Positions 24,701-32,511 of a stretch of 64,000 bases of DNA are shown here, piece after piece. Below the pieces are notes generated by a model. That model was not told the origin of the DNA. It did not search any database and worked only from the letters and a program-made list of their open reading frames with translations. How positions within the stretch are numbered: the first letter of the stretch is position 1; every line of letters begins with the position of its first letter. The stretch is from Chloroflexota bacterium (GTDB taxonomy: Bacteria; Chloroflexota; Dehalococcoidia; FW602-bin16), in assembly GCA_004297765.1 (NCBI GenBank), contig SCTZ01000023.1, forward strand, positions 42,072 through 106,071. The letters run 5' to 3'. A program made the position numbers and the translations under genes.

Positions 24701-25046
24701 TGGTGTTGCTGGTGAGACCCTGGGCTTTGATGTTGTAGACCCCGTAGCGCCCCGAGGGACTATCTGATTGGCGCGTTGTGGTAAACGCACCCGAGCTGTC
24801 AGCATCGACCTGGAAATCGCTGAAGGGACCACCGGTGATCTTGATGGGCTCGCCCGGCGCATAACCGGAACCACTCATTACCAGAGTGGGTTGACTACTG
24901 TAAACCGCCTGCACCGGCGTGACGACGAAGCCAACCTGGCCCGCCTGCGCGGGTGCGGCGGTCGTCGCCGAGGTGATCGTGGCCGCGAGAGCCACCATCA
25001 TGATGGTTACTACAAGGACTGTCGCGCGAAGTCCCCTCCAGCTCAT
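6747..25046 (-). CDS. Giant secreted protein (6099 aa) with Ig-like repeats, LamG, BACON and CARDB domains
   Basis: One uninterrupted frame. The ATG at 25046 has GGAGG five bases upstream and starts a signal peptide (ends near AAPAQAG). About residues 36-3400 hold 16 tandem pairs of Ig-like repeats. Type A has GxGYxPGE and GGPFxDF motifs; type B has GExVxLSSxPxGLF and a VVATGxSSGY end. They are broken by BACON domains near 763-1084, 1962-2070 and 2775-2885. A LamG/concanavalin-like domain (about 864-1065) sits inside the first BACON. Four BACON domains follow (about 3427-3870), then a core shared with the neighbouring giant (3873-5030), an IPT domain, a short unique segment and seven CARDB domains (about 5267-6099). 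No catalytic motif or anchor is visible. Giant adhesins are built this way, so surface binding is the likely role, but the ligand is unknown. It lies between the two other CARDB proteins. Confidence 0.88.
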   Translation of the reverse strand: MSWRGLRATVLVVTIMMVALAATITSATTAAPAQAGQVGFVVTPVQAVYSSQPTLVMSGSGYAPGEPIKITGGPFSDFQVDADSSGAFTTTRQSDSPSGRYGVYNIKAQGLTSNTTYSSDVFLTRFELYNNSDSGNPAVAAGSSASLNFQGWGFGRGEAVVISSDPPGLFANVNKTADTNGYFYVSNVNTNAAASAGVYKVVATGGTSGFVTSQPFNVISAQVSPGQFRAGQHPVVTVSASGLTPGADISVYGGPFGKAVVKADVAGEISIQEPIVSNTAGRYLIYVSDGATGGRVRVPLYLTGNWFAYNPRGSTNSQYYYAAGFQPNEVVRFTVSPPGYFQFSGSDHFDVTANSVGATPAYYSAINGVPAGQYTFTATGLTSGWTSTDQLSVTGTGLGATPQQVAAPAVGQQFTLSGMGFAPGEYVDVTNSNYYWDPFYSNGFSSGNALDLTLQADGSGVITATLQSNGGAGRQTIRANGRSSGVDNSVSVYLTGLNLGWGNLAKANTAKSQYFEGYGFWAGETVQLSSNPAGLFPTATVTVNSYGNFTYTAPIAAVAGGDYQIIATGQTSGYVGTALYYVGSFALSPNAVPAGSPSSVTFSGAGFTPNEPIDLWNDQHGNVFADFSVTADSNGAFSATRSTSGNGWNNGWTWVHAKGRVSGIQQDQQIHPLSLSANLSRAVAGSTSAVTFYVRAFAQSGSVHLSSSPPGLFTEKDVTLNSSGNADVSATLLATAPVGTYTVLAQDTGNGFSASATFTIEPSAAGNPVLHVDTTPRLFNANAGSTQTQSVNVALDNQGGGANLNWQAITTTVSGGAWLSLNPSTGTISPNGSGSFSLSVNPTGLSSGIYTGTVTVSGQGTGATGLPIGLLDYWPADGDASDAVGSHPGTTQGGVSFVPGKAGQAFSFDGSSGYVDLGSWFNLQTFSFSMWIKPGASQITWADIIDNNHTDYRSFVAQYQNSGSLFNWGAAGSGVNFTLTPGVWQHLVLTRDSNNVNRVYLNGALVGTGAVGSPINYDGTQFLRLSRWGGGGRYFNGQMDEVRVYDHALSSVEVEGLCNAENGAVCSGLVTPINSPQSLTVTLGIQGATTLALSPNHVAAGSYPTVTLTATGFGPNETVDITGGPWASIVDKTDATGNLSRDVQVSTYNAGQYTVTIKGRSSGLQSTALFSLTAITANPTGARAQQSTVLRVSGVGYIGGETVSLSSSPSGLFPAATATADANGAFNFAGTIPASAPTGQYLIVATGASGYTAQTTFNLSILSVTPAQTAQPGIQLVASASGYQPSEQVHLWMSLPYWPYSKLVDTTLAADGAGVFTATVTLPPDAGNGWYVANAKGNSSGVQNTASFFQTGIGFNVALVPANMPSSVVLSGSGFHQGEVINLAASPSGLFSAPPVSTDVNGNFSVNLTINAPAGFYHVVATGASSGYSGAIDLHVGTLSVTPSWQVAGGSTPLLIQSSGYAANDTVHIGRNTGTTAPFENFDRAVDASGVLTVTRRATNGSAQRFDVQVWDDRGAISTVPYYQVSSWLDSVNGTLGQANTFNVNGNGYMENETIQVSSNDPSLFAPVSFYANGSGNFQYAITTLASAPAGGYILTVRGVNSGFATTLNYHVGSFSVSPVQAVAGQRPAVQMQGNGYAPNERVHLTDGPWNDFWIPANASGVISTTQDIYTNTAGRYVVMATGDSGAMGRATFYLTGVSLSTGQVTTGYNGNLFVYGAGFGENEPVSLSVQPAGLFSSTLPAKTDPNGNVGLVGSIDPTAAKGSYTITLTGTRTGYSASTGFAIGSFSASPSHVTRGTPGGVTLTGSGYKPGGTVHFWNGPWADNPTTVDANGLFTQTLTIDPSKAAGRYNLRAYSYDDGTDKYTPFNLTGVTVSPSSGLASIANNLTITGAGYASGDLVTVSAGPAGLFDPRTVLVGTDGAWSVDVNTDPSAPTSSYTIVAAGSDGYTASAPFSIGSGTATPFVSVVPDDLSVNTTNTSPAITQAITFTNSGVAPVTWTASKATNDGGSWMSVSPTSGTLDVGASQVLTITLTPFKLDASTYGGTVTISPSGGTGGNPAPVAVAMVVSQGQTGLTVSPRQALHGTTPMLTLAGAGYAPNEQVSISSGPFSNFTVTADDTGAFMATQQVLPNWDSNAWNIRAHGNSSSVDYYAPFNLTWLQLLTAGVTAGSGSPLTFHVRAWQPYEAVSVSVTPSGLISDTVGVADSGGNIWNWSLPTNLGAPAGVYTVRVTGQSSGMQMSVPFHMMQLSITPVTIQAGEHPVLTIAGYGFTPGGDVTISNGPFGTFVVTASGSGTISAQEPVYLTTASSYSVKATDNASGAFTTAPLNLVGVSLHWSYMSSGGDYNYLSGGGFLPYEQIDVQVTPSDGIDDFTLNANSAGNFSNTYFRSRPTTPNGVHTLTATGSQSGRQAQAVLNVEGTTGFSITPSVAPAGSYPILTLSARGFAPGELVDFGSGPYDYFTMQADNSGAITTTVQSTTNYAQRWTPYARGRVSGIDAYATYAQIDAWSNPPGVQIGFTGGVVLNGAGFLPGESVTFQSSPAGLFAPISPVADSAGNTSPSVQITNAAAGDYTITAIGQTSGSSASFLFMVGALLISPNQYRAGESPLLTITEQGFQPGELVRLYDDSCSSCVFPEGFGTVADANGVYSTSFQPTASTALIHKLRAYGTVSGITSYATLYVSQVSGPAPGQLIAGQTATPTFSLRGFRPRVTVTLSSNPAGLFDPAISATDDTGALDFPVTLNTLSPAGMYQVVATDVASSFSASMDVLLAAPGNPILNVDPSSPAFVATVGSTSLQSQSFRVCNKGGGTLSFTSSSSTGSGGSWLSADSGSGLNAGSCGYYYARINPTGLTVGVYTGTVTLSAPGADASPQSLEVRLSIQPVGGPTAAVSPAFGSINVPQRLVIIGAGFNPGESVDVTSGIFDRSRTTADAGGQVSLERFVTYSSAGYAGRQSVTLTGVSSELSATTYYGLQRFDLTPASAVAGQAATLTADVWGMAPSETITFTATPGDLFTPFAATANSSGYVHATFSTLATAPVGTYVVHAVGESSGSDLQRQFSASQVSVNPLQWSYNNGQTPQLFVEGSGYAPNEWVDLWARRVNNLDYWGGAAFTDFPVLTDAFGHFGVTVQINPNIWSGDYDLRAKGRVSGMDFHTRIFQTDFDFHDSGGSNHVALIPAGTTTTVVLRGWGFQPGEGVTLSGDTAILNGQTIATASSAGDWQLTVPISATAGTYSLTASGDVSGYTSSSKQLGVGSASVTPNQWLTYESPTLTISALGFQPEEQVSITGGPFGDFAVMADVTGAVNTTRRVTSTGNYQQWTLTLTGAQSGVVQRVTLYQTYVWLSKSSSTATVATGFYAYGYGFKSGETISVSSSPTGLFDPTTITADAYGNKYASLTTRIDAAPGQYQVVFTGQSSGYQNSADFQVVAPGAPFMSVSPSSLTFGAVEGAGVPADQSLTIGNSSQGTTLSWTATVSNTIGGNWLSLSSNSGTAAWNSASSVTVRADSAGLSAGSYSGQIVVDGGAGTTNGYKVVNVRLDVASPAAQLTLNKSQLTFTTYTDTNPDPQSFRVSNTGGTGMTWTASTMTSDGGNWLDLSTTGGSLNAGGQVDVSVVITSTGLAADTYTGTITVTGDPATLNSPKTIQVTLHTNERPTQADMAVSPQTFSFNGQEGVPSNPSSSLTISNTGGTALSWSSSVATSNNTPWLTLSPSSGNVAAAGGKQVVGVNVNTVGLFAGVYTATITLSDANALHSPQVVTATLTMGAPPPPGLQVSPSLLTFVATQGGVNPLDQQLQVTNSGGQMLIWNATVSTIDGGNWLTINPDHGSAVGGNKNTANVHVSIAGLTTGVYSGTVTITGAAGTTDSPREIPVSLHVNPAPPIPLYVQVSADKMPPDSSYAPGETAVISATVTQGGTPITNAAAQARLVEPDGTQQLVALSQVGASNVYTGSITLGSALGTGVVYVTAGTPEGLTATGTVSIIISAHTLEFAGNQTFPTSLRQSDNGTVNVNVWNEAYVKEKTALELADVTGPTPVILATLDPVTALPRSLNSYNLGFSAAGLALGPHTLRATITKLPAVQDPDAVTEITRTVTIVEPRPQMSVNPLAPTVSVQAGGSVSQTITIENKGQGSSLTGITMSLVSRTGGTVYPWVSLSVTSISPLGYGGSSSFRVIASPPADTVPNGYQDTAIQINTDNGGSLQLPLTVYVDSNQHTTVVFAVSDDTGQAVTDGKVTLTSTVAPYTSRTVNLTPDGHGLAFFDNVSVGIPYSYNATAPHHDNAVGYVTADSLDTKTVPVVLAVQAIQTTWTVVPTTIEDVYDINLQITYEVDVPIPQLAVDPALFNYTKDPANPGGPMLLNNSSSTSGQMTIYNPSRITVNNVVVDASFVNGVNVTLAYDGQVGNKVTISSIPPLSNVTLRYDTSAYCPVSTLSSNIYVSADYTYFKITPTISLNENNWSMSGTAGIGVTKPMTVSNTGYNVATGITVSNPSYNWITVPHLLGDLGIGAMAPFPIVVNPPVGTPAGTYSEDLLITAGNSTPDNHLVLTVEVATDGSFTFQGAYTAGSVPPSTGHIQTIVPVRVYSCADPLPGSGGYSTGGGAPTLSFTSGGGVIFTYPSGTTPPNITPPPPPTPMAHEIIKLEIPQKATLERQAFEAALQTTNTSGTTLGNFQVTINVMDEQGSATNSSGQRYVDLFAITPPTESGYGSGHSIGDGQTATSEWTLIPSEGLGGSNPNGTHYKVSATYSYEIFTGGSEFPSTVRVTTEAVDITIYPMPQLLLDYYVPRDIKANQPVKLGVVVRNVGAGPAKNLTIVSGQPQIKENQSGLLITFALLGASLKGASIPANSLTLSFGDVPAGGQTWGYWVLGTDLDGQVTAFTATYTQQDYKGATLSPLILAVHTNIIVQGDIVPSGGQSLELVSPSQGVDPNALMNLTTGISTPLLTEYVTNSSPATSSVPTTTWCVAPNGGWVLSVVPDALPAVGLKSVLANYPDGTSAELYNGSGLVWRGSDPQGKKVYVVDTPRAGGDTCYAIAYDVNPVPTLMGISPMSAKTATPGDPAITLAVTGTGFVSSSVVKWLNIPLATTYIDSTHLTAMLPASNITSWGTGQITVVNPAPGGGTSNMLPFYVTDTGAVVTASSVGTSTNPGGTASATVGGTGVGTPGSVSVDASGSGTVAVATYATNPGQDPSFAATGGYIDVYVAPGSSFTSLTIVDCNLNGGTQVYWYDGSNWVLASNQIYDPVSKCVTITITDTTVPSLSQLTGTPFGAGAMPTPDLVPTELVALSLATPGQTVPLTWTVKNQGHGDATPSWQDRVYLSTDTTYDSGDTYLTSVTRSVILTAGNSYTLTQNVTLPKVVGSYYLLLRTDMYDVLDEADETNNTWVTPLTIQAPDLTPLTFTAPSTALPGQMVPLSWTVKNAGNQDVLPSWQDRVYLSTDTTYDSGDSFLTSATQSAMLTAGSSYTLTQNVSLPKVLGSYYLIFRSDMYNVVKELDESNNTSVVPLLIQAPDLTPTAFSGPSTAMPGQSLPLTWTVKNQGNQESTPSWQDRVYLSTDNVYDSGDAYVTLFTRETPLTAGNSYTVTQSALLPKVVAGNYYLILLSDMYGGVSEADENNNSSAIPVTLITKPDLVLTSYGAPSTAMPGQTVPLAWTVRNQGNEDAAPSWQDRVYLSTDTVYDSGDTYLASVTRSLTVAMGGSYSVTQNVVLPKVGAGSYYLLFRTDMYNTVKELDEDNNTVSVPITLYTKPDLVPTNFSTPSTAVPGQTVPISWTVKNQGNGDTSSSWQDRVYLSTNDVYDSGDTYLASVTRSVVVPVGGSYTVNQNVVLPKVAVGSYYLIFRTDMYDGVKELDESNNSLVESLTLVTKPELVPTALSAPGTASPGQAISVTWTVKNQGNGDAAPSWQDRVYLSTDNVYDSGDTYLANATRGVALPVGSSYSVTAGVTLPNLSGSYYLIVRTDVFDGVKESDESNNSYAVPLTLMVKPGPDLVPTDFTASSAGIGGQTITLTWTITNQGTSDAAPSWQDRVYLSTDNSYDGGDTYVTSVTQSVTATAGSSYTVTRSVTLPKVAAGNYYLVLLTDHFNGVKELAETNNSSAVPIAVTP
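21850..22455 (-). other. LamG/concanavalin-like domain nested in a BACON domain
   Basis: Residues about 864-1065 of the giant protein carry LamG_3 hallmarks ([48 protein letters not shown]). The flanks are one BACON domain cut before its last strand: GTVTVSGQG lies before the insert and [12 protein letters not shown] after it. An intact BACON in the same protein reads [21 protein letters not shown]. LamG folds usually bind glycans, so this is a plausible carbohydrate-binding module. Confidence 0.75.
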
Positions 25047-25198
25047 ACCAGCCTCCGTTCTTTGCTTGCGAAATAGCGACGCGTAGTCTACGTCGATGGC
25101 AGCTCATGGATGGTAAGAAAGTACTAGCCAGCATAGGCTACGATGGTTGAGATTGGGTTGTGATAATCGGGAGTTTCTCTGGATAGTAGACCATCCGT
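25047..25198. other. Short intergenic gap between giant genes
   Basis: This 152-bp gap holds the GGAGG ribosome binding site of the 6099-residue gene. It has no convincing -35/-10 pair and no terminator hairpin with a T-run. Co-transcription of the three giant genes from the promoter near 32.3 kb is therefore possible, but not shown. Confidence 0.4.
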
Positions 25199-28100
25199 CT
25201 ACGGTTGCAAGGTGATCGGGACCACCGCCGTGTTGTTCGTCTCGTCGCTCTCGGTCACCGCGTTGAACATGTCCGTGCGCATGATCAGGAAGTAGCTCCC
25301 GACGGCGACGTTCGGCAGCCTTACGTCGGCCGTCACGGTATAGCTATCGTCAGCTATCACGGCAACGGCGCGCGTGACCAGGGTCACGTACGTATCCCCG
25401 CTGTCCCAGATGCCATTCGTCGACAGGTAGACCCGATCTTGCCAGGACGGAGAAGCATCGCTATCCCCCTGGTTCCTCACCGTCCACGTGATGGGCACCG
25501 TCTGCCCCGGACTGGCCGTGCTCGGCGCGGCTAAGGCCGTCGGGGTCAGGTCCGGCGCCTGGACGGCCTGGAGGGTGATGGGCACCGCCCGCACATTGTT
25601 CGTCTCGTCCTGCTCTTTCACCGCGTTGTACACGTCCGTCCGCAGGAGTAGATAGTAGCTCCCCGTCAGGTTGGGCAGGGTCACGCTCCGCGTCACGCTA
25701 TAGCTGCTGCCTACCGCCAGCGTCACCCCCTGCGTCGCGTTGACCAGGAAGGTATCGCCGCTATCATACGTGCCATCCGTCGACAGGTAGACCCGATCCT
25801 GCCACGACGGCGCAGCGTCCCCGTTCCCCTGGTTCTTTACCGTCCACGTCACGCTGATGGCCTGCCCCGGCTCCGCCGTGCCTGGCCCCATCAGCGCCGT
25901 CGGCACCAGCTCCGGCCTGGCGTACAGAGTGAGCGGCACCACCAGCGCATTGTTATTCTCGTCCAGCTCCTTGACCGCGTTGTACATGTCCGTTCGGAAG
26001 ATCAGGAAGTAGCTGCCCGCCGCCGTTTTGGGCAGCACCACGTTCTGTGACACCGTGTAGCCGCTGCCGGAGGTGACCGTCAGGCTCTGCGTGGTGCTGG
26101 TCAGGTAGTAGTCGTTGCCGACGCCATCCATCGACAGATACACTCGATCCTGCCAGGAGGGAGCAGCATCGCCGTTCCCCTGGTTCCTGACCGTCCAACT
26201 GATCGGCACCGTCTGCCCCGGCATGGCCGTGCTCGGCGTACTCTGGCTGGTAACATCCAGATCCGGCTTGGTGACCAGGATCAGGGGCACGACCGCGCTG
26301 TTGTTGTTCTCGTTCAGCTCCTTGACCACGTTGAAGTGATCCGTGCGGAAGATCAGGAAGTAGCTACCCGCCGCAAGCTTCGGCAGGACCGCACTCTGCG
26401 TCAGCGTGTAGCTGCCGCCGGCCGTCAGCGTTACGCTCTGGGTGACGGTCGCCAGGAAAGCGTCCCCGCCGTCCCACCTGGTGTCCGTGGAGAGGTAGAC
26501 CCGATCCTGCCAGCTCGGGACGGCATCCGTGTTGCCCTGGTTAGTGACGGTCCAGGTCAGCGGCACCGTCTGCCCCGGCATAGCCGTGCTCGGCCCGCTG
26601 AAGGCGGTGGGCGCCAGGTCCGGGGTCTGCACCAGGATCGGTCTCGGCCGCGTGTTGTTGGTCTCGTCTGATTCCTTGACCGCGTTGTACATGTCGGTCT
26701 TGACGATCAGGTAGTAGCTCCCAGTCACCTTCGGTACCGTCACGCTCTGGGTTACGCTGTAGCTGCCGCCCACCGTGAGCGTCAGACCCCGGGTGACGCT
26801 GGCCAGGAACGTATCCCCGCTATCCCAGATGTCGTCCGTCGAGAGGAAGATCCGATCCTGCCAGAACGGCGCGGCGTCCGCCGTCCCCTGATTCGCGGCC
26901 GTCCACGAAACGTTGAGCGCCTGCCCCGCCGAACCGGTATCCGGAGCTGTGACATCAGCCACCGTCAGATCCGGCCGTGGCAGGACGGTTATCTGGAAGC
27001 TGCCCGCGGCCGTGTTGCCCGCCGTATCCGTCGCCGAGCAGCTCACCAGGGTCGTCCCCACGGGGAAGGTCGAGCCGGAGGGCGGATCGCACGCGAAGGC
27101 GGACACACCGGAGAGAGTGTCGATCGCGCTGGCGCTGTAGCTGACGAGCGCGCCCGCGGTGGTATTGGCCAGTACCGTCATATCGGCCGGCAGTGAGAGC
27201 ACCGGCGCCGTCGTATCGATCATGATGGTGACCGAGCCCGTGGTGCTCAGATCGGCCGCGTTGAGGGCCGAACAACTCACCACGGTGCCGGCGGTGTCGG
27301 TCGAGAGCGTCACCGTATCGCAGCTAGAGGAAGACACGATCCCCGATTCGGGATCGGCGACAGTCCAGGCGATGGATACGGAGCTGGTGTACCAGCCGCT
27401 GCTGCCGAGCGTGCCCGTGACGATGGGCGTGACGACGGGAGGCGTGCTATCGAGCGGCAAACCCACCTCAAGCGTCGCGGTAACTGTTGCCCCGATCATG
27501 CTGTTCATGGCGGTGAACGTGCCCGTCCCGAGGGTGACCGTCAGCGGAATGGTAACGCTCGTGGAGAATTGCCCATCGCCCCAACGATTCTCGGTCCAGA
27601 CGACCGGGTAGAGCGTCTTCGCCCCGTCGTGATCGGTGAAGCTGAGCAGGACAGAGGTGTCCATGGGAGGCCAGCCGATTTCATCGGGAGCGGGCCAGCC
27701 CGTGCCAGTGAGCGTCAGCGAGGCGCCACGCACCCCCGTCGGGGAAGACGGCGTTACCGTCGGCCGCTGCACATGGGCGCTGAAGCCGAAGCGACGGCTG
27801 TATTTAGGCACGAAATATAGCCCGCTGTCGCCGAGTGTCCCGCTTTCTACGGTATCAAACCGACCTTCGGTCGACGACGCTCTGCTGGGATCCGATGGAT
27901 TGGTGCTGGCATCCATAACAAAGGAGAAGCTCGTCCCATCGGCAGGCGCGTAACCCGGGGCCAGCACCGGCTCCAACGTCCCTGCGAGCGTCCCACCGCT
28001 CCACGCCCAGAGAATACCGTAGTTTGTGCCGCTCAAGACGTGTGACTGCAGAGCGCCGGCGGATGTCGGATAATACGATCCGACCTCGAGGCGCGAGCCT

Positions 28101-31100
28101 GTGTCCGCAAAAACGGTCCCGCTGTTGATGAGATTGGACGTTATGTAGCGATACCCACCGACGGCGGTCAGGGTCCGGATAGTGCCCGTGTTCGTCAGGA
28201 ACCCATCCGCGGTGCCGAACATGATGCCGTAGGGACAACTGTCGCCGTTGGTCAGCACGATAACTCCGGCGTTGTTATAGCTTGCTGGCGCTCCCACGAT
28301 GGCGTCGTACCTGGTACAGCTACTCTCGAGCCTCAAGGTCTGGCCCGGGAAGTTCTGCCCCTGCAGCGTGCTTGCCCCACGCAGCGCAAGCGTGCTCTCG
28401 CCGGACCCGGTGTAATTGAGGGTCAGGTCCTGCAGGATCACGGGCCGCACACCGGACGTGGTGCCGGCACCCTGGGCAAAGCTGCCTCCGGTCTGAAATA
28501 GGTAGCCGTTTCCAAGCGAACCCGACGCGACGATCGATCCGTCCGCGTCGTTGGTAATCGACGGAGCGTTCGGCGCCGTCAGGGCGACCCCATCGGCCAT
28601 CGAGATCGTGCCCTGGTTGAGAAGCGTGTTGGCCCCCAGGTAGCTCGTGTTCGCGTTGACCAGAACGTTGCCGGTATTGGTCAGGTTGCCCTGGAAGGTC
28701 GTGGCCGCGTCGAACCGGAGGATACCGGTATTGATGATATTGGCCACCAGCTTCCGCGCCCCGCCGGCCCCCGGCAGGGTCCGGATGGTGCCAGTGTTGG
28801 TCAGCGTCCCGGACGACAGGGTGAGGTAGGCGCTGTAATCGTACGCATCGCCGTTGGTCAGCACGATGGTTCCCGCGTTGGTGAAGCTCGCGACGGCCGT
28901 TACGTCGGCAGTGAGGTTGTACCCCCCACCCAGGTAGAGGCTCTCGAGGACCAGGGTCTGATCTGCGGTCAGGTTGCCGCTGAGCGTGCTGGCTCCACGC
29001 AGGGCGATGCTGCTCGCCCCGCCGCCAGTATAGCTGAGAGCAACGGCTCGCAGAATGACGGGCTTAGTGCCGGGAATGGTGCCGTCCCCCTGGGTGAACG
29101 CACCGCCGGTCTGATTCAACTGCCCCGTCCCGGTGGGAGAAGTAGCCCCCGTCGATCCGCCCGCGTTGACGAACGAGGCGCCGCCCGAGAGGCTCAGCAC
29201 GATCCCGTCCGCGATGGCCACCGCGCCGCTGTTCGTGAGCGTCGTGCCCGCCAGGTTGTAACTGGTGTTAGCGTCGATCAGCAGGCTGCCATTGTTGATC
29301 ACGCTGCCCTGGATGACCCGCCCACCACCCACGCCCGGCAGGGTCTGCAGGACGCCGCTGTTCGTCAACATGCCGGATGAAGCGACCAATGTGACGCTGT
29401 AGCCGTAGCTATCGCCGTCGGTTAACACGATGGTCCCCGCGTTCGTGAAACCGGCGTCCACCGTCACGTTGCTGCTAAGGCCATAAGCGCTCTCGATCCG
29501 TAGCGTCTGGCCGGCGGCCGTGGCTCCACTCAACGTGCTCGTGCCGCGCAGGGCGATGCTGCTCGCCCCGCTCCCGGTATAGCGCAGAGCCCCGTTGACC
29601 ACATAGACCGGCTTCGTTCCGACGGTGGTGCCATCCCCCTGCGTGAACGTTCCGGCGGTCTGGTACAGGTAACCGCTGCCTGTCGACGTGGTGGCGCCCA
29701 CCACCCCGCCCGCGTTGGTGAGCGACGCCCCACCCGCGATACTCAGGTTGACCCCGTCCGCGATGGCGACCGTCCCGCTATTCAGGAGCGCCGTGCCAGC
29801 CTTGTTATAGCTCGTATTCGCGTTGATCAGCAGGCTGCCGCTATTGGTCAGGTTGCCCTGGAGGGTCGTGAGCGCGTCGAGCTGAAGGGTGCCGCTATTC
29901 GCGAGATCGCCCTGGATGACCCGCGCCCCGCCGGCGGCCGGCACGGTCTGGATGGTGCCGATGTTGGTTAGCACTCCCGACGAGACGACCAGCGTCACGC
30001 CGTAGCCGTTGCCATCGCCGTTGGTCAGCACAATGGTGCCCCTGTTGGTGAAACCCACGGCCGCCGTAATTTCCGTGTTCAGGTTATAGACGCTCTCGAT
30101 CCTCAGCGTCTGGCCAGTGGCCATGGATCCGCTCAGCGTGCTCGTGCCGCGCAGGGCAATCTTGCTCGCCCCGCTCCCGGTGTAGCGCAAAGCCCCGTTG
30201 GCCAGGTAGATGGGGTTGGTGCCAGTCGTGGTACCGTCTCCCTGCGTGAGGGTACCACCGCTCTGGTACAGGTAGCCGGTGCCTGTCGACGTCGTGGCGC
30301 CGACCACCCCGCCCGCGTTGGTGAGCGAAGCGCCACTGGCCAGACTGAGGTAGAACCCGTCCGCGATGGCGATCGTCCCGCTGTTGAGAAGCGTCATGCC
30401 AGCCAGGCTAAAACTCGTGTTCGTGTTGACCAGCAGGCTACCACTGTTGGTCAGATTGCTCTGGAGATACCGCCCACCGCCATTGGCCCGCTCAATCCGG
30501 AGCGTGCCCGTGTTGGTCATGGTCCCGGACGAAACGATGAGACCGATAGTGTTGCCGCAGCTATCGCCGTCGGTCAACGTGATGGTCCCCGCGTTGGTGA
30601 AGCTCGCTCCAGCCGTCACGGTGGCGTTGATGCTGCAGAGACTCTCGATGCTCAACGTCTGTCCGGCAGCAATACTGCCGGTCAGCGTGCTGGTTTGACG
30701 GAGCGTGATGTTGCTCGCCCCGCTCCCGGTGTAGCTGAGGGTCGCGTTGTCCACGTAGACGGGCTTCGTCCCGGTGGTCGTGCCCTCGCCCTGCGTAAAC
30801 GTGCCGCCCGCCTCGTATATCAGGCCACTGCCGCCTGCGCTGGTGGCACCGACCGACCCGCCTGCGTTGGTGAACGAGGCGCCCCCGAGGACAAGCAAGC
30901 CCATCCCGTCGGCAATCGCCACCGTGCCGCCGTTCTGGAACAGCTTGCCGTTCCAGTCAAAGTTGGTCGTCTGGTTGACGATGAAACTGCCGTTGTTGGT
31001 CACGCTCCCCCTGAGGTAGCGTCCGCCTCCATGCGCCAACTCGCTCCGGATCGTGCCGGTGTTGGTCATCGTCCCGGACGAGACGGTGAACATGATGGTG

Positions 31101-32113
31101 CAACCGCAGCTATCGCCGTTGGTGAACACTATCGTGCCGGCGTTCGTAAAGCTCGACGCCGCGGTCACACTGGCGGTAGCCGTGCTGATGCTCTCGATGC
31201 TCAACGTCTGTCCGGCAGCAATATTGCCGGTCAGCGTGCTCGTTTGACGCAGCGTGATGCTACTCGCCCCGCTCCCCGTGTAGCTGAGGGTCGCGTTGTC
31301 CACGTAGACGGGCTTTGCTCCGGTGGTCGTGCCCTCGCCCTGTGTGAACGTGCCACCTATCTGGTAGACGTAGCCGCTGCCGGTCGGTGTCGTCGCACCG
31401 ATCACGCCGCCCGCATTGGTGAACGAGGCGCCATTCTGCATGTTCAGCCCGACCCCATCCCCGACTGTCACCGTGCCAAAGTTCTGCAGGACCGTACCAT
31501 TCCCGTTGAAGTTAGTGAACTGATCGATCAGTAGAGCGCCGCTGTTGGTCAAATTCCCCTGGAGGAAGCGCGTTCCTCCGGCCCCCGCACTGCTCAGGAT
31601 GGTTCCCGCGTTGTTGACTGGACCCGCCAGCCACGCGTTGTTGCCAGCGCCGTCGCTATTGGTCAGTTCTACCTCGCCCTGGCTGCCGACCGACATTCCG
31701 CCCGTGGTCGTCAGGTACGCGTGTGCGGCTCCCGTGCTGCCGATCTTGAGGCGCTGTGTGCCCGTCGCTCCGCCAATGGTGAGTGATTTCACCGTAACCG
31801 CCGCGCCGTAGGCCGTCACGGTGTACGTGCCGTCCTGGATGATACACACGTCGTCGGACGTCCCGGGCACCAGCCCGGTGCTCCAGTTCGAGCCGGTGAG
31901 CCACGAGCCCCCCGACGCGTTAATCCAGGAGGTGGTGCAGACCACGGTGTCCCCGTCCGTTGCGCCACTCGAGCGCCCCTGCGCTTTGGACACGCTCGCA
32001 CTCGCCTCGGCCGTCGACGAGGCCAGCAGTATGGTGGCGGCGAGGACCAGCACGAGCATGGACAGCCAGCCGACTACCGGGACGAGTTTCCTCAGACGCG
32101 CGGTAGGTGTCAT
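25199..32113 (-). CDS. Secreted beta-helix repeat protein with HYR and five CARDB domains
   Basis: About 2304 residues. The ATG at 32113 is preferred over an in-frame upstream ATG at 32176. It follows GAGAGAGGAG and begins MTPTARLRKL plus a hydrophobic signal segment, whereas the longer form has unlikely extra residues. Residues about 60-1420 hold six imperfect repeats of roughly 200 residues rich in LTNSGTI, YTGSGASSI and TLSG motifs, typical of right-handed beta-helix or autotransporter-passenger-like proteins. A cysteine-bearing Ig-like segment (about 1545-1625) and an HYR domain (about 1626-1708, motif CDPPSGSTFPVGTT) follow, then five CARDB domains to the end. No beta-barrel or anchor is present. 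It is first of three tandem CARDB giants and sits behind the leader RNA at 32177-32279. An adhesin or extracellular matrix role is inferred. Confidence 0.85.
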   Translation of the reverse strand: MTPTARLRKLVPVVGWLSMLVLVLAATILLASSTAEASASVSKAQGRSSGATDGDTVVCTTSWINASGGSWLTGSNWSTGLVPGTSDDVCIIQDGTYTVTAYGAAVTVKSLTIGGATGTQRLKIGSTGAAHAYLTTTGGMSVGSQGEVELTNSDGAGNNAWLAGPVNNAGTILSSAGAGGTRFLQGNLTNSGALLIDQFTNFNGNGTVLQNFGTVTVGDGVGLNMQNGASFTNAGGVIGATTPTGSGYVYQIGGTFTQGEGTTTGAKPVYVDNATLSYTGSGASSITLRQTSTLTGNIAAGQTLSIESISTATASVTAASSFTNAGTIVFTNGDSCGCTIMFTVSSGTMTNTGTIRSELAHGGGRYLRGSVTNNGSFIVNQTTNFDWNGKLFQNGGTVAIADGMGLLVLGGASFTNAGGSVGATSAGGSGLIYEAGGTFTQGEGTTTGTKPVYVDNATLSYTGSGASNITLRQTSTLTGSIAAGQTLSIESLCSINATVTAGASFTNAGTITLTDGDSCGNTIGLIVSSGTMTNTGTLRIERANGGGRYLQSNLTNSGSLLVNTNTSFSLAGMTLLNSGTIAIADGFYLSLASGASLTNAGGVVGATTSTGTGYLYQSGGTLTQGDGTTTGTNPIYLANGALRYTGSGASKIALRGTSTLSGSMATGQTLRIESVYNLNTEITAAVGFTNRGTIVLTNGDGNGYGVTLVVSSGVLTNIGTIQTVPAAGGARVIQGDLANSGTLQLDALTTLQGNLTNSGSLLINANTSYNKAGTALLNSGTVAIADGVNLSIAGGASLTNAGGVVGATTSTGSGYLYQTAGTFTQGDGTTVGTKPVYVVNGALRYTGSGASSIALRGTSTLSGATAAGQTLRIESAYGLSSNVTVDAGFTNAGTIVLTDGDSYGYSVTLVASSGMLTNSGVLQTLPGVGGGRVIQGSVINNGSLLIDANTSYNLAGTTLTNSGAVAIADGIVLSLSGGASFVNAGGSTGATSPTGTGQLNQTGGAFTQGDGTIPGTKPVILRAVALSYTGGGASSIALRGASTLSGNLTADQTLVLESLYLGGGYNLTADVTAVASFTNAGTIVLTNGDAYDYSAYLTLSSGTLTNTGTIRTLPGAGGARKLVANIINTGILRFDAATTFQGNLTNTGNVLVNANTSYLGANTLLNQGTISMADGVALTAPNAPSITNDADGSIVASGSLGNGYLFQTGGSFAQGAGTTSGVRPVILQDLTLNYTGSGESTLALRGASTLQGQNFPGQTLRLESSCTRYDAIVGAPASYNNAGVIVLTNGDSCPYGIMFGTADGFLTNTGTIRTLTAVGGYRYITSNLINSGTVFADTGSRLEVGSYYPTSAGALQSHVLSGTNYGILWAWSGGTLAGTLEPVLAPGYAPADGTSFSFVMDASTNPSDPSRASSTEGRFDTVESGTLGDSGLYFVPKYSRRFGFSAHVQRPTVTPSSPTGVRGASLTLTGTGWPAPDEIGWPPMDTSVLLSFTDHDGAKTLYPVVWTENRWGDGQFSTSVTIPLTVTLGTGTFTAMNSMIGATVTATLEVGLPLDSTPPVVTPIVTGTLGSSGWYTSSVSIAWTVADPESGIVSSSSCDTVTLSTDTAGTVVSCSALNAADLSTTGSVTIMIDTTAPVLSLPADMTVLANTTAGALVSYSASAIDTLSGVSAFACDPPSGSTFPVGTTLVSCSATDTAGNTAAGSFQITVLPRPDLTVADVTAPDTGSAGQALNVSWTAANQGTADAAPFWQDRIFLSTDDIWDSGDTFLASVTRGLTLTVGGSYSVTQSVTVPKVTGSYYLIVKTDMYNAVKESDETNNTRPRPILVQTPDLAPTAFSGPSTAMPGQTVPLTWTVTNQGNTDAVPSWQDRVYLSTDTRWDGGDAFLATVTQSVTLTAGGSYTLTQSAVLPKLAAGSYFLIFRTDHFNVVKELNENNNSAVVPLILVTKPDLDVTSQSTPSTAMPGQTVPISWTVRNQGNGDAAPSWQDRVYLSMDGVGNDYYLTSTTQSLTVTSGSGYTVSQNVVLPKTAAGSYFLIFRTDMYNAVKELDENNNALVVPLTLYARPELVPTALMGPGTAEPGQAISVTWTVKNQGNGDAAPSWQDRVYLSTDGTYDSGDTFLVNATQGVTLAVGSSYSVTRSVTLPNLTGSYYLLLRTDVYNAVKEQDETNNVRAVPITLQAVQAPDLTPTALAAPSTASPGQTVPITWTVRNQGDSDASPSWQDRVYLSTNGIWDSGDTYVTLVTRAVAVIADDSYTVTADVRLPNVAVGSYFLIMRTDMFNAVTESDETNNTAVVPITLQP

Positions 32114-32176
32114 CCCCAAGTCTCCTCTCTCAAATCCTCCGATCATGCTGCTGCCCAACGCGTCGGTCGCAGACAA

Positions 32177-32279
32177 ACAAAAACCGACCCATACCTAACT
32201 AGTAGGGTCGGTTTCACCAGTAGCTCCCCCAAGGCCGAGGCGACCAGATTACGGGCCTGGGATCAGCGCTTCCCCTTTG
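32177..32279 (-). ncRNA. Structured leader element, copy 1 (candidate cis-regulatory RNA)
   Basis: On the minus strand, between the promoter and the 2304-residue gene, lies a conserved block. It has AAAGGGG, then TGATCCCAGGC, a stem partner (CCTTGGG), GGGGGA, GGTGAAACCGACCC, and a terminator hairpin (AAACCGACCC 32181-32190 / GGGTCGGTTT 32205-32214) followed by TTTTTG. A second copy at 45385-45478 keeps the same motifs with compensatory changes in the CCCAGGC stem. Copy 1 pairs CCCA/TGGG and GGC/GCC around a bulge; copy 2 pairs CCCAGGC with GTCTGGG. The layout is that of an attenuator or riboswitch. The family was not recognised. Confidence 0.65.
32181..32214 (-). terminator. Intrinsic terminator inside leader copy 1
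   Basis: A perfect 10-bp stem with a 14-nt loop ends in GGTTTTTG on the minus strand, about 65 bases before the start codon of the 2304-residue gene. A terminator between a promoter and its own gene implies conditional read-through. Confidence 0.75.
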
Positions 32280-32303
32280 TGATTGTGCCAGCAGAACAAG
32301 AAC

Positions 32304-32332
32304 ATATTAGGAAGCCAGGCTGTTACTGTCAA
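32304..32332 (-). promoter_or_regulatory. Sigma70-type promoter for the giant-protein cluster
   Basis: TTGACA at 32327-32332 and TAATAT at 32304-32309, separated by exactly 17 bases, read on the minus strand. The predicted transcript starts near 32297 and runs through the structured leader into the 2304-residue gene. Confidence 0.7.
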
Positions 32333-32511
32333 TAGCTATGAGGCATCCAGTGGGCTGGATCGCTATTCCTTTACCATTTCTTCACGTACGGGGCCAGTTG
32401 TTGCTCGACCAGACGGGAGAAGACGATAGAAGTGCGCCACTATCGCATGGCAAGCTACCACAAACGCTCATTTGATGAGCCCGGAGAGGAACTGGTAGAC
32501 GGGAGGAAGTA
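32333..32511. other. Intergenic stretch beside histidine kinase gene
   Basis: No gene could be supported. A minus-strand stretch ending at 32390 reads like a protein C-terminus (EQQLAPYVKKW then stop) but is closed off upstream by another stop after about 22 codons. It may be a small gene relic. Confidence 0.35.

Noticed and set aside
6747..25046. Regular repeats that might look like a repeat array or assembly artefact
   Set aside because: The repeats are diverged protein modules in one continuous frame, with no identical spacers or direct DNA repeats typical of CRISPR or misassembly.
32177..32279. Assignment of the leader to cobalamin, ydaO (c-di-AMP) or T-box classes
   Set aside because: Only a GGTGAAAcC-like piece is similar; the rest of each consensus (B12 core, second ydaO half, T-box stem I) is absent and the element is too short.
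32333..32410. Possible C-terminal gene fragment ending EQQLAPYVKKW
   Set aside because: Only about 22 codons between stops and no homologous context, so it is noted but not called.
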